A stretch of 64,000 nucleotides of DNA from Kitasatospora sp. MAP12-44 (GCF_029892095.1 NZ_JARZAE010000004.1:1674001-1738000), one strand, 5' to 3'; counted from the first letter of the stretch, positions 8,067-16,738 are shown. Numbers and translations: made by a program. The notes: generated from the letters alone by a model not told the origin.

Positions 8067-8494
8067 GCCAGTTGCTCACCCTCGACACCCAACTGCGCCT
8101 GGTGGGCGCCGCCCTGGTCGGCATGGGCGCCTTCCACGCCGTGCTGCCCCGGCTGGTCGACTGGCCCGCCGACCTGGCCCGCAGCAGCCTGCTGACCCGC
8201 CAAGTCTCCTACGTGCACCTGTTCTTCATCGCGCTGACCTGCGTCCTGCTCGGCCTGCTCCCGCTCTTCCTCGCCCCGGCCCTGCTCGCCGGCACCCCGC
8301 TCGGCACCGCCCTGCTGGCCGGCCAGACGCTCTTCTGGGGCACCCGCTGGCTCTTCGAGTTCGCGGTCTTCTCCCCGCGCATCTGGCGGGGCGACCGCTT
8401 CCGCACTGCCGGGCACCTCGCCCTGTCCGTCCTGTGGACCTGGGTCACGGCGGTCTTCGCCACCGCCCTGCTGCACACGCTGCTGGGTGGATAG
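8063..8494 (+). CDS. Small four-helix integral membrane protein, unknown function
   Basis: Protein of 143 aa from GTG 8063, overlapping the previous gene by 4 bases (GTGA). Four hydrophobic segments can be read: LVGAALVGMGAFHAVLPRLV, YVHLFFIALTCVLLGLLPLF, a middle segment around LGTALLAGQTLFWGTRWLFEF, and LALSVLWTWVTAVFATALL. No catalytic motif is recognised. Last gene of the DUF2071/methyltransferase-like operon. Confidence 0.7.
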   Translation: MSQLLTLDTQLRLVGAALVGMGAFHAVLPRLVDWPADLARSSLLTRQVSYVHLFFIALTCVLLGLLPLFLAPALLAGTPLGTALLAGQTLFWGTRWLFEFAVFSPRIWRGDRFRTAGHLALSVLWTWVTAVFATALLHTLLGG

Positions 8495-8540
8495 CCGTTC
8501 GCCGGGGCGGTTTCGCCTACCGTACGATCAACGGCGTTGC

Positions 8541-8613
8541 CCGGGTGTAGCGCAGAGGCAGACGCGGCCGCATGGCATGCGGTAGTACGCCGGTTCGAAT
8601 CCGGTCGCCCGGG
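8541..8613 (+). tRNA. Atypical tRNA-like gene, positional anticodon GGC
   Basis: A full cloverleaf can be drawn: acceptor CCGGGTG (8541-8547) with CGCCCGG (8606-8612, one G.T pair); D-arm GCGC/ACGC with one mismatch; anticodon stem GCCGC/GCGGT around loop ATGGCAT (8572-8578); 5-base variable loop; T-arm GCCGG-TTCGAAT-CCGGT. The anticodon at 8574-8576 is GGC (Ala), but the acceptor is C1-G72 with G3-C70, lacking the G3.U70 pair that bacterial AlaRS needs. No CCA is encoded. Identity is therefore open. A functional tRNA or a decayed one are both possible. Confidence 0.62.
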
Positions 8614-8639
8614 CGGCAATCGGCCTGTTCGCAGGTCGA

Positions 8640-8712
8640 GGGCCCGTAGCGCAGAGGCAGGCGCAACGCTATCCGCATGGCGTGGACGCCGGTTCGAATC
8701 CGGCCGGGACCA
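8640..8712 (+). tRNA. Second atypical tRNA-like gene, positional anticodon CCG
   Basis: A cloverleaf of 73 bases: acceptor GGGCCCG (8640-8646) with CGGGACC (8705-8711, one G-A mismatch at 3:70); perfect D-stem GCGC/GCGC; T-arm GCCGG-TTCGAAT-CCGGC; discriminator A. The anticodon stem ACGCT/GGCGT leaves an 8-base loop ATCCGCAT instead of 7; with T33 the anticodon would be CCG (Arg). It shares the D-loop AGAGGCAG and the string CCGCATGGC with the gene 27 bases upstream, so the two probably arose by duplication and divergence. No CCA is encoded. Confidence 0.55.
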
Positions 8713-8751
8713 CTGACCCAACGCAGGTCGTCAGGTAGACGGGGAGAGCCG

Positions 8752-10158
8752 GTGCAGCACGTCGACATGACGGATGAGGAGCTGGCCGCGTTCTCGCGCA
8801 CCGTCGGCCGGCTGCGGGAGTTGCCCGCCGACGATCCGACGCGGTTGCGGGCCGAGCGGGTCGCCGAGTCCTTTGTGCGCGAAGGGCAGCGGCAGCGCAA
8901 GCGGGTGCGGCGGGAGGCGGCCGCGGGAGCGGACGCCGTGCTGGTCGGGGCGACCGCCACCGGGGATCTCGCCCGCCGGGAGGACGCGCCGCTCGCGTTG
9001 CTGCCGGCGGCGGGCGAGGCGATCGGGGAGTTCGTCCGGCCGCGCCGCTGCTATGTCTGCAAGTCGACCTACCGTCAGGCCGACGGCTTCTACCACGCGC
9101 TCTGCCCCACCTGCGCCGCCGACAACGCCGCCCGCCGGGCGCTCTCCACCGATCTGCGGGGCCGCCGGGCGCTGCTCACCGGCGGCCGGGTCAAGATCGG
9201 CTTCCAGCTGGCCCTGATGATGCTGCGGGACGGCGTCGAACTGATCGTCACCAGCCGCTTTCCGCATGACACCGTGCGACGCTTCCAGGCGGCGCCCGGC
9301 AGCGCGCAGTGGCTGGAGCGGCTCACCGTGGTCGGCATCGACCTGCGGGACCCACGGCAGGTGCTCGGCCTCTGCGAGCGCCTGCGCGCCGAGGGGCGAC
9401 CGCTCGACATCCTGGTCAACAACGCCGCCCAGACCCTGCGCCGCCCGCCCGAGGCGTACGCGATGCTGGCCGCCGGGGAGCAGGCCGCGCTGCCGCCCGG
9501 TGTCCGCATCTCGCACGCGCCCGGGTTCCGGCCGATGCCCGCGCTGACGCCCGCCTGGCCCGCCGCCGAGCTGGACGCCGCGGTGGGCGCCCAGCCGGAC
9601 TCCGGAGTGGGTGCCGCAGTGGGCGCCGCAGTGAGCGGTCAAGCGGACGAGGCCGGGCTGCTGCCGGACCCGGCCCCCGCCAACTCCTGGTCGGCCCGGC
9701 TCGGCGAGCTGGATCCGTCCGAGGTGCTGGAGACCCAGCTGGTCAACGCCCTCGCCCCGGCGCTGCTCTGCGACCGCCTGCTGCCGCTGCTGCTCGCCGC
9801 CGCGCACCCGCGGCGCTACATCGTCAATGTGACGGCCGTCGAGGGCCGGTTCGCGGTGCGCAACAAGACCGCGGGCCACCCGCACACCAACATGGCCAAG
9901 GCCGCGCTGAACATGCTCACCCGCACCAGCGCGGCCGAACTCGCCGAGCAGGGCGTGCACATGTGCGCCGTCGACACCGGCTGGATCACCGACGAGAACC
10001 CGGCGCCGAAGAAGGCCCGGATCGCCGCCCGCGGCTTCCGCACCCCGCTGGACATCGTCGACGGCGCCGCACGCGTCTACGACCCGATCGTCCGCGGCGA
10101 GGCGGGCGACCCGGTCTCCGGGGTCTTCCTCAAGGACTATCGGCAGGCGGCCTGGTGA
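8752..10158 (+). CDS. Zinc-ribbon / short-chain dehydrogenase-like fusion protein
   Basis: Protein of 468 aa from GTG 8752, with GGGGAG 5 bases upstream; the longer frame from 8677 would translate a tRNA-like gene and is rejected. Residues 100-121 hold two Cys pairs (CYVC at 100-103, CPTC at 118-121), a zinc-ribbon pattern. From about 135 an SDR-type Rossmann domain follows: nucleotide loop TGGRVKIG, then DILVNNAAQTLRR (the NNAG-like motif). At the usual YxxxK site it reads TNMAK (Thr379, Lys383), so the catalytic Tyr is missing. A low-complexity insert lies around residues 275-310. It may bind a nucleotide without normal dehydrogenase chemistry (inference). Convergent with the next operon, 4 bases apart. 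Confidence 0.75.
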   Translation: MQHVDMTDEELAAFSRTVGRLRELPADDPTRLRAERVAESFVREGQRQRKRVRREAAAGADAVLVGATATGDLARREDAPLALLPAAGEAIGEFVRPRRCYVCKSTYRQADGFYHALCPTCAADNAARRALSTDLRGRRALLTGGRVKIGFQLALMMLRDGVELIVTSRFPHDTVRRFQAAPGSAQWLERLTVVGIDLRDPRQVLGLCERLRAEGRPLDILVNNAAQTLRRPPEAYAMLAAGEQAALPPGVRISHAPGFRPMPALTPAWPAAELDAAVGAQPDSGVGAAVGAAVSGQADEAGLLPDPAPANSWSARLGELDPSEVLETQLVNALAPALLCDRLLPLLLAAAHPRRYIVNVTAVEGRFAVRNKTAGHPHTNMAKAALNMLTRTSAAELAEQGVHMCAVDTGWITDENPAPKKARIAARGFRTPLDIVDGAARVYDPIVRGEAGDPVSGVFLKDYRQAAW

Positions 10159-10162
10159 GCGG

Positions 10163-12004
10163 TCAGGACAGCTGACCGAAGAGGTCGATCCAGAACCGCT
10201 GCTGCTCCGGCGTCGCACCGACCAGGTAGGTCGAGCGCAGCTTCGGCGGCAGCAGGCGGACCATCCGGATCACCGCCTTGCGGTGCTTGCGCAGCTGGGA
10301 CAACTCGGCGTTGGAGATCGCCTGGTGGACCAGGTCGGTGTCATTGCCGCCCTCGCTGGACAGCTCGGCGGCGCGCCGCAGCCTGGCCTCCCACCCGGCG
10401 GCGTCGGCGGCGATCTCGCGCAGCCCGGTCGCCGGGCGGTTCGCCAGCCGGTCGGTCAGCGCGGTCAGGGAGACAGGGGCGTACTCGCCGTCGCCCAGGT
10501 AGACGGTGCCCATCTGCAGCGGCAGCTCGCGCTGGTGCAGCTTGATCAGGCGTTCCAGGGTGCGCTTGCTCATCCAGCCGCGGCCCTCCTCGTCCAGGTC
10601 GTTCTTCCACCAGTCCAGGACGGTCTCGGCGACCGGTCCGTAGCGGGCGATCAGCCATTCGTTGGCGGGGATGTCGGCGGGGTCGACGTCCAACGAGGCG
10701 GTGAAGCGGGTGGCCTGGGCGATGTTGTTGCGGGCCACCTGCAGCTTGCGGCCCAGGTGGTAGGGCGGGTTCTGCAGCGCGATCTGCGCGCGCAGGCCCT
10801 CGATCCGGTGGCCGGCGATCGACCACTCCTGGGTGATCTCCATCAGTTTGGCGAAGGCGGCCTTGTCCTTGGGGCGGTTGTACTCGTCCCAGATGATCGC
10901 CTTGGGCTCAGGACCGGTGAAGTTGACGGCGAGCAGGTTCTCCAATGCGCCGTCGGAGGTGGGGATCGGCGCGCAGAGGTCCTCGACGTTGGTGACCGGC
11001 AGCGAGAAGTACAGCGGCTCGCGGCCCAGGCTCTCCCGGGTCAGCTGGCGCACCAGTTCGGTCTTGCCGCAGCCGGGCGGCCCCTGCAGCAGGACGGCCC
11101 AGCGGTTGGCCAGCGCGGCCCGCAGGACGCGCCGCACCGGGTCCGCTATCCGGGACGGGTTGGGGACGCCGAGCGCGGCGGCGACGCGGTCCAGGATCTC
11201 GTGCGTGCGGTCCGGGCCGGGGCGCCCGGTCGGATCGGGCTCGGCCAGCCGCAGGCGCTCACCGTTGACCAGCGGCAGGCCCCAGATCAGCGGGAACCCC
11301 TCGCGCGCGTTGGCGAGCACATGCTCCAGGGTGCGCGGGGAGAGCAGCTCGCGCACCGCCGGGGTGAGCGAGGCCCAGAGCGCGAAGACCGGTCGCAGGT
11401 CCCAGTCCGGGTGGCGGGCGGCCAGCGCGATCCGCCAGGCGGTGTCATTGGCGGTGATCCTGATGGTGACCATCCGGTCCAGGATCGCCAGGTCGCTGCG
11501 CCGCGCGCTGGTCTCGGCCAGCGACTCGTTGTCGGCGAGGAACACCCCGACGCAGCCGAGCGCGCGCAGGTCGTACTCGCCCAGCGTCCAGTTGCAGGCG
11601 ATCTGCATCAGCTGGGACTGGATGGTGTCGCCGGCCTGCAGCGAGTCGTCGATGAGCAGCACGAACGGCCGGCCCGGTTTGAGCTGGCTCATCACCAACT
11701 GGCGCAGCACCAGGGCGCCGGTGGCCTCGTCCCGAACGGGGGCGTTGGCGAGCAGGTCGTCGGGCGTGAGGTTGGCCGCGGGGACGACGACCAACGCCGT
11801 GTCGGCGTGCGCCCGGGCCAGGTGGGAGTGGAAGGTGGCGGTCTTCCCGATGCCGTGCTCACCGAAGATCTGGCCGGTCTGGCCCAGGTCGATCATCGCG
11901 TCGATGAAGGACTCCAGCCGGGAGGCGCCCGTCCAGCCCTCGGGCGGCGCCGGGTACGTCGCGGTGGCCCGCCAGGGCCGAGCCGGGGCTGCGGTGGTGG
12001 TCAT
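10163..12004 (-). CDS. Double-domain AAA+ ATPase (MoxR-like)
   Basis: Cytoplasmic ATPase of 613 aa, start ATG 12004 overlapping the upstream stop (ATGA). It has two AAA+ modules. The first has P-loop GEHGIGKT (48-55) and Walker B-like VLLIDDS. The second has GPPGCGKT (308-315) and IIWDEYNRPKDKAAF, typical of MoxR/dynein-related ATPases that load substrates onto VWA partners. A long C-terminal helical region follows. The immediate partner is a VWA/metallopeptidase protein encoded directly upstream, the standard MoxR-VWA pairing, so the two probably form a chaperone-like complex acting on an unknown target (inference). Confidence 0.85.
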   Translation of the reverse strand: MTTTAAPARPWRATATYPAPPEGWTGASRLESFIDAMIDLGQTGQIFGEHGIGKTATFHSHLARAHADTALVVVPAANLTPDDLLANAPVRDEATGALVLRQLVMSQLKPGRPFVLLIDDSLQAGDTIQSQLMQIACNWTLGEYDLRALGCVGVFLADNESLAETSARRSDLAILDRMVTIRITANDTAWRIALAARHPDWDLRPVFALWASLTPAVRELLSPRTLEHVLANAREGFPLIWGLPLVNGERLRLAEPDPTGRPGPDRTHEILDRVAAALGVPNPSRIADPVRRVLRAALANRWAVLLQGPPGCGKTELVRQLTRESLGREPLYFSLPVTNVEDLCAPIPTSDGALENLLAVNFTGPEPKAIIWDEYNRPKDKAAFAKLMEITQEWSIAGHRIEGLRAQIALQNPPYHLGRKLQVARNNIAQATRFTASLDVDPADIPANEWLIARYGPVAETVLDWWKNDLDEEGRGWMSKRTLERLIKLHQRELPLQMGTVYLGDGEYAPVSLTALTDRLANRPATGLREIAADAAGWEARLRRAAELSSEGGNDTDLVHQAISNAELSQLRKHRKAVIRMVRLLPPKLRSTYLVGATPEQQRFWIDLFGQLS

Positions 12005-13413
12005 GTCGTCGCTCCTGTGCTGACGCGGTGGCAGGCCATCTGCGGGTGGTGGTGGTCGGGCCAGTCGGTGCCGTTCTCGGTGATCAACCAGATCCACTTG
12101 TCGGGCTCGGCCGGGGTGATGGGCGGGGCGTAGCCGTCGGTGAGCACGATGACGGCGTCCGCGTGCTCCTCGAAGAGCTCGCCCCCGGCGGTGGCGGATC
12201 TGCCCTCGACATAGTCGGCCACCGCCTGGAAGCTGGTGCCGCCCCCGCCGTAGACCCGCTCGCCGGGGCGGAAGGGCATCACGACGGCGTCGAAGGAGAG
12301 CCAGTGCGCCTGGACGCCGTCGATCCGCCCGACCAGCTCGGTCAGCCAGTCGATCACGCTCTGCGGCATCGAACCCGAGGTGTCGTAGGCGATCACCAGT
12401 GCCTTCTGCCGGACCGGACCGCGGCGCGAGAGCATCGGGGGGTGGCCCAGCGCGGCGAGCAGCGCGCCGCGCTTCTTCGGGTAGACCAGCCGCTCGCCCT
12501 CGCTCAGCCGGCTGCCCAGCACGTCCACCAGCCAGCGCTGCCACCAGTCGACCCGGCCGGTGCGGGTGGTCTGCCCGCGCAGCACCCCGGCGCCGAGCCG
12601 GCCCCAGAGCCGGGCGGTGCGCTCGGAGGCGCCTTCGGTGCGATGCATCAGGTCCAACAGCTCCTGCTCGGCGCCCCGGTGGCCGCGGCGGGCCGCGAGC
12701 AGGGAGTTGAGCAGCACGGAGGAGCCGATCAGGTCGATGGCCTCCTGGTCCAGCGGCAGGCCGTCCGGGTCCAGGTGCAGGCAGCGCGGGGGCGGCACCG
12801 GCGGGTTGCGCATCCGTTTGAGCTCGGCGTACACGCTCTGGTCGGTGTCGACGAAGGCGGGATAGTCCACCGCCGGCAACCCCTGTTCGGCGAGATCGGC
12901 CTGGTAGCGGTGGTGGATGTCGCGCGGATCGATGCCGATCGGCTCGCCGTCGGCACCGGACCTGGGCAGTTCGGTGCCGCGCCCGAGCCTGGTCAGCGCG
13001 ACATGGTTGATCGTCACCTCGTTGGCCAACCGGAACACCGGGTCGGCGCGCAGCTCCGGCTCGGCCAGCAGGTGGCGCTGGATCAGGTGCCTGGCCTCGT
13101 GGAAGAGCACGAACTTGACCCCGTCCAACCCGATGGCCAGGAAGAAGTCCGGGTTGTAGAGGAGCAGGCAGCTGCCGTCCCCCGAGGCCACCACGGCGGC
13201 GGTGTCGACGGCAGTGGTGGCCAGTTGGTGATGGCACTTGGTGTAGAGCCAGGAGGCGACGGCGGACTCGGTCAGGCCGAAGTCCAGCAGCGCGGCCTCC
13301 TTGAGCCGGTGCGCCTCGGCCAGCACCTCGGGCGCCGCCGGCCGCCAACGCGCCAGCGCCTGGCGGTCGGTCAGGTCGACCACGTGGGCCTGCGGTGCTG
13401 CGGTGTGCGACAT
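12001..13413 (-). CDS. VWA-like protein with N-terminal metallopeptidase domain (DUF2201-type)
   Basis: Protein of 470 aa, ATG 13413 with GGGGAGG just upstream. The N-terminal half holds a zinc-peptidase signature, FHEARH (H105-E106-x-x-H109). The C-terminal half is a von Willebrand A domain with an intact MIDAS start, YDTSGSMP (D344 to S348), GGGGTSF and IVLTDGY. This architecture matches the DUF2201 family, where a metallopeptidase-like domain precedes a VWA-like domain. The stop overlaps the start of the AAA+ ATPase gene, so they are coupled. No signal peptide is present. Whether the peptidase is active is not known. Confidence 0.85.
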   Translation of the reverse strand: MSHTAAPQAHVVDLTDRQALARWRPAAPEVLAEAHRLKEAALLDFGLTESAVASWLYTKCHHQLATTAVDTAAVVASGDGSCLLLYNPDFFLAIGLDGVKFVLFHEARHLIQRHLLAEPELRADPVFRLANEVTINHVALTRLGRGTELPRSGADGEPIGIDPRDIHHRYQADLAEQGLPAVDYPAFVDTDQSVYAELKRMRNPPVPPPRCLHLDPDGLPLDQEAIDLIGSSVLLNSLLAARRGHRGAEQELLDLMHRTEGASERTARLWGRLGAGVLRGQTTRTGRVDWWQRWLVDVLGSRLSEGERLVYPKKRGALLAALGHPPMLSRRGPVRQKALVIAYDTSGSMPQSVIDWLTELVGRIDGVQAHWLSFDAVVMPFRPGERVYGGGGTSFQAVADYVEGRSATAGGELFEEHADAVIVLTDGYAPPITPAEPDKWIWLITENGTDWPDHHHPQMACHRVSTGATT

Positions 13414-13434
13414 GGCGCCTCCCCTCGATCCCGA

Positions 13435-13456
13435 CGCCTCATTGGTACCAGAGGCG
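13435..13456. promoter_or_regulatory. Short inverted repeat upstream of the VWA gene
   Basis: CGCCTC (13435-13440) and GAGGCG (13451-13456) enclose TGGTACCA (13443-13450), itself a palindrome. It lies between the preceding unknown gene and the VWA gene start; it may be an operator or a minor hairpin. Confidence 0.3.
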
Positions 13457-13475
13457 ACTGACACCGGCTCAGGGG

Positions 13476-14384
13476 TCAGCGGGCAGTGCTCTGCGGGGCG
13501 GGGCCGGCGATGGCGCCGGCTGTGCGGATCAGCTCGGGCAGGGTGCCGACGAAGTCGGGCAGCAACTGCGCCAGCACCGCCCAGGCCTCCAGGTGGGTGC
13601 CAAGGTCGGCATGGACCAGCGGCCGCAGGACGGCGCCGGCCTGCGCCAGCCGGCCGGGGTAGGCCCAGCGGCCGATGCCGAGCAGCCGCAGCACCTCGGC
13701 TGCGGGCGCGGCCGCCTGGACGTACTCGGCGGGCCCGTCGAAGATCCCGGCCTCCCGCAGCCGGTGCCGGTACCTGGGGCTCTCCCCGAACCGCGCGCGC
13801 AGCTCCGCCGGGCAGTCGATCCGCTGGGAGAGCGCCCAGCGGGCGTAGCCGGGGAACGGGGAGTCCTGGTGGGCCCGCAGAACGGCCGGCCACTGCTCGC
13901 TGCGGATCCGGCCGGCCGCCGTCCTGGCCCGGCGGAACGAGCCCCCGGCACGCCCGCCGGCCTCGTACAGCTGCGCGATGATCCCGTCCGGCGCGAGGTC
14001 CGTGAGGGCCTGCTGGTACTCCTCATTCGAAGCATTCAAAGCATTCGACGCGTCGGCGAGCCGACCCACCGTGACCCGAGCCGCCGGGGCGGGGTCGGCG
14101 AACGAGACGCCGGTCAGGATGTCGCGCCGCAGCCCCAGCGGCAGGCGGTTCACGCCGTACAGCCTCGCGTTGACCTCCGGGTCGTCGCCCTGCAGCATCC
14201 AGAGCAGCATCGAGCCCGGGGCCCGCACCAGCAATCGCCGCACCCGCGGGTCGCTCGGGACAAGTCCGCCCATGCCGGCGGGGTTGATCCGCAGGCGCTC
14301 GCAGACACTGTGCCCCGCGAGCTCGTCGTCGACCAGCGCCAGCAGAAACCGCACACCCTGGGCCGTCGGCTCGTCCAGTGCCAT
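13476..14384 (-). CDS. Hypothetical protein, first gene of the VWA/AAA+ operon
   Basis: Protein of 302 aa starting MALDEPTAQGVRFLLAL. I do not recognise a family. It is soluble, rich in Ala, Arg and Leu, predicted largely helical, with repeated short helices (VRRLLVRAPGSMLLWMLQG, AEVLRLLGIGRW, HLEAWAVLAQLLPDF). No P-loop, metal-binding motif or signal peptide can be seen. It precedes the VWA/metallopeptidase gene on the same strand by 62 bases, so it may be an adaptor or substrate-recognition subunit of that complex; this is inference from position only. Confidence 0.65.
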   Translation of the reverse strand: MALDEPTAQGVRFLLALVDDELAGHSVCERLRINPAGMGGLVPSDPRVRRLLVRAPGSMLLWMLQGDDPEVNARLYGVNRLPLGLRRDILTGVSFADPAPAARVTVGRLADASNALNASNEEYQQALTDLAPDGIIAQLYEAGGRAGGSFRRARTAAGRIRSEQWPAVLRAHQDSPFPGYARWALSQRIDCPAELRARFGESPRYRHRLREAGIFDGPAEYVQAAAPAAEVLRLLGIGRWAYPGRLAQAGAVLRPLVHADLGTHLEAWAVLAQLLPDFVGTLPELIRTAGAIAGPAPQSTAR

Positions 14385-14449
14385 GATCCCGCGCTCCCCC
14401 TCTGTCCGCAGGTCATGATGCCAGGGCCTGCGGACGGACGGCGCAGCGG

Positions 14450-16738
14450 TCAGCCGGCCTGGACCTCCACCGGGATGCCGTTGAGCACCGCGGTGCCCGA
14501 CAGCAGGTCCAACGGGCCCTCGTCGGTCAGCAGGTTGCTGTTGACGCCGGGCTCGCGCGCGGCCACCGCGCCACGGGTGCCGGGACCGCCCTGGCCCCAG
14601 CCGTGCGGCAGGCTGACCACGCCGGGCATCACGGTGTCGGTGATCTCCGCGGTCGCCGAGACCTCGCCCACCCGTGAACGCACCGTCACCGGGCCGTCCG
14701 CGGTGATGCCCAGGCGCTCGGCGTCGGCCGGATTCAGCTGCAGGGTGCAGCGGTTGCTGCCGCCGGCCAGCAACGGGACGTTGTGCATCCAGGAGTTGTT
14801 GGAGCGCAGCTGGCGTCGGCCCACCAGCAGCAGGCCGTCGGCCGGGGCGGCGGCCAGCTCGGCCAGGTGGTCGGCCAACCGCTGTGCCTCGGCGAGCAGT
14901 TGCGGCGGGGCGAGTTCCACCTTGCCGCTGGGGGTGCGCAGTACGCCGGGCAGCCGGGGCCGCAGTGGGCCGAGGTCCAGGCCGTGCGGGGCGGCTTCGA
15001 GGGCGTCCAGGCTCAGGCCCTCCGGCTTGGCGCCGAAGCCGTCGCCGTACGGTCCGCCGCGCAGTTGCAGGTCCAGCAGCCGGTCCTGGCGCCGCCGGTG
15101 GGCGACGGCGGCGAGCAGCTCCACCGGGTCTCGGCCGTACGCCGGGGAGGAGGGGTCGGCAGCGAGGCGGCGGGCGGTGTCGGCGGCGGTGAGGTCGTCC
15201 AGTTCGTCGGGGCTCAGCGCCCCGCCCAACGCGGTGCAGGCCAGCCGGAGCAGCACCTCGGACTCGTCCAACTCACCCGCTGCCAAAGGCAGGCTGGGCG
15301 GCGAGTACTTGGCGGTGTTGCGGATCGCGAAGCCGGTGAAGACCAGGTCGTAGTGGCTGCGGGTGAGCGGGGAGGCGGCCGGCAGCAGGACGTGCGCGTG
15401 CCGGGTGGTCTCGTTGAGGTAGGCGTCGATGCTGACCATCGCCTCCAACGAGGCCAGTGCGCCGGCGAGTCGGGCGCTGTTGGGGGTGGAGAGCACCGGG
15501 TTGCCCGCGAAGGTGATCAGGGCGCGCAGCTGGCCGGGCCCGGGTACGTCGATCTCCTCGGCGAGCGCGGCGGCCGGGAACTCCCCGAAGACGCTGGCCA
15601 GTTGGCGCACCCGGGTGCGACGCGAGCCGGGCACCCGGACGCCCCGGCCGCGGCCGGGCTCGCCGGTGGTGTTGGGCGAACCGGCGGCGGGTTCGGGCCA
15701 GAGCACACCGCCGGGCCGATCCAGGTTGCCGGTCAGGGTGTTGACGACGTCGACCAGCCAACTGGCGGCGGTGCCGAAGGCCGTGGTGGTGGTGCCGATC
15801 CGGCCGTAGACGGCGGCGCTGGGGGCGGCGGCGAGTTCGCGGGCCAGCCGGCGGATCGTCGCGGCTGGGATCCGGGTCGCCGCGGCGACCGCCTCGGGGG
15901 TGAACGGAGCCAGGGCGAGCCGGAGTTCGGCGAGTCCGTTGAGGTGCGGGGTGGCCTGCGCCGGGTCGGCCAGCCCCTCCGCGAGCAGGGTGTGGGCCAG
16001 GCCGGCCAGCAGCAGCGCGTCGCTGCCCGGACGGATCTCCAGGTGCTCATCGGCGACTTCGGCGGTCCTGGTGCGGCGCGGGTCCACGACCACCAGCCGC
16101 CCACCGCGCCGGCGCAGCGCGCGCAGCCGTCCGGGCAGGTCGGGCGCGGTGAGCAGACTGCCGTTGGAGACCAGCGGGTTGGCGCCCAGGATCAGCAGGT
16201 AGTCGGTGCGGTCCAGGTCCGGGATCGCGATGGACAGGTCGGTGCCGTACATCAAGCCGGAGGCAACCTGCTTGGGCATCTGGTCGACCGTGCTGGCGCT
16301 GAACCGGTAGCCGGTGCCCAACGCCTGGACCAGCACCCGGGTGTAGAGCGAGGCGCCGTGGTTGTGCACGGTGGGGTTGCCGAGGTAGACCGCGACGGCG
16401 TCGCGGCCGTGCTCGCGGACCACCGGCGCGAGCAGCCGGCCGGCCTCGGCGAAGGCCTCGTCCCAGCCGACCTCCGTCCAGGTCGCGCCGCGCCGGATCA
16501 GCGGTGTGCGCAACCGGTCGGGGTCGTTGTGCAGTTGGCCGAGTGCGACACCCTTGGGGCAGAGGTAGCCGCGACTGAACGGGTCCTGCTCGTCGCCGCG
16601 GACCGAGATCGCGGGCGGTCCGCCGCCGTCCGGGGCCGGGCCGAGCGTGACGGTGAGCCCGCAAGTGGCCTCACACAGCGGGCAGGTGCGGTGGCTGACG
16701 GCTTCGAAGCCCTCGGCGGCGATCAATGGCCCGGTCAT
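14450..16738 (-). CDS. Molybdopterin-dependent oxidoreductase (nitrate reductase/formate dehydrogenase superfamily)
   Basis: Large catalytic subunit-like protein, 762 aa, of the DMSO reductase superfamily, binding bis-MGD molybdenum cofactor and one [4Fe-4S] cluster. The N-terminal cluster motif is CPLCEATC (C19, C22, C26) plus C60 in YLCPKG. Further signatures are GNPTVHNHG, DYLLILGANPLVSNG, VVDPRRTRTAE, and the C-terminal cofactor-binding barrel with LQLNPADAERLGI and VRSRVGEV. No Tat signal is seen, so it is probably cytoplasmic. No electron-transfer subunits adjoin. The substrate cannot be assigned; the N-terminus resembles FdhF-like or assimilatory-type enzymes. Confidence 0.87.
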   Translation of the reverse strand: MTGPLIAAEGFEAVSHRTCPLCEATCGLTVTLGPAPDGGGPPAISVRGDEQDPFSRGYLCPKGVALGQLHNDPDRLRTPLIRRGATWTEVGWDEAFAEAGRLLAPVVREHGRDAVAVYLGNPTVHNHGASLYTRVLVQALGTGYRFSASTVDQMPKQVASGLMYGTDLSIAIPDLDRTDYLLILGANPLVSNGSLLTAPDLPGRLRALRRRGGRLVVVDPRRTRTAEVADEHLEIRPGSDALLLAGLAHTLLAEGLADPAQATPHLNGLAELRLALAPFTPEAVAAATRIPAATIRRLARELAAAPSAAVYGRIGTTTTAFGTAASWLVDVVNTLTGNLDRPGGVLWPEPAAGSPNTTGEPGRGRGVRVPGSRRTRVRQLASVFGEFPAAALAEEIDVPGPGQLRALITFAGNPVLSTPNSARLAGALASLEAMVSIDAYLNETTRHAHVLLPAASPLTRSHYDLVFTGFAIRNTAKYSPPSLPLAAGELDESEVLLRLACTALGGALSPDELDDLTAADTARRLAADPSSPAYGRDPVELLAAVAHRRRQDRLLDLQLRGGPYGDGFGAKPEGLSLDALEAAPHGLDLGPLRPRLPGVLRTPSGKVELAPPQLLAEAQRLADHLAELAAAPADGLLLVGRRQLRSNNSWMHNVPLLAGGSNRCTLQLNPADAERLGITADGPVTVRSRVGEVSATAEITDTVMPGVVSLPHGWGQGGPGTRGAVAAREPGVNSNLLTDEGPLDLLSGTAVLNGIPVEVQAG

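Noticed and set aside
8209..8960. Minus-strand frames with RPDSNRRP- or RIRTGV-like peptides
   Set aside because: These are well-known antisense translations of tRNA T-arms and support the tRNA-like genes instead of a protein.
10163..13348. Extension of the AAA+ gene to over 1,000 codons
   Set aside because: The extension overlaps the VWA gene in another frame and is low-complexity; ATG 12004 with the ATGA overlap is a better start.
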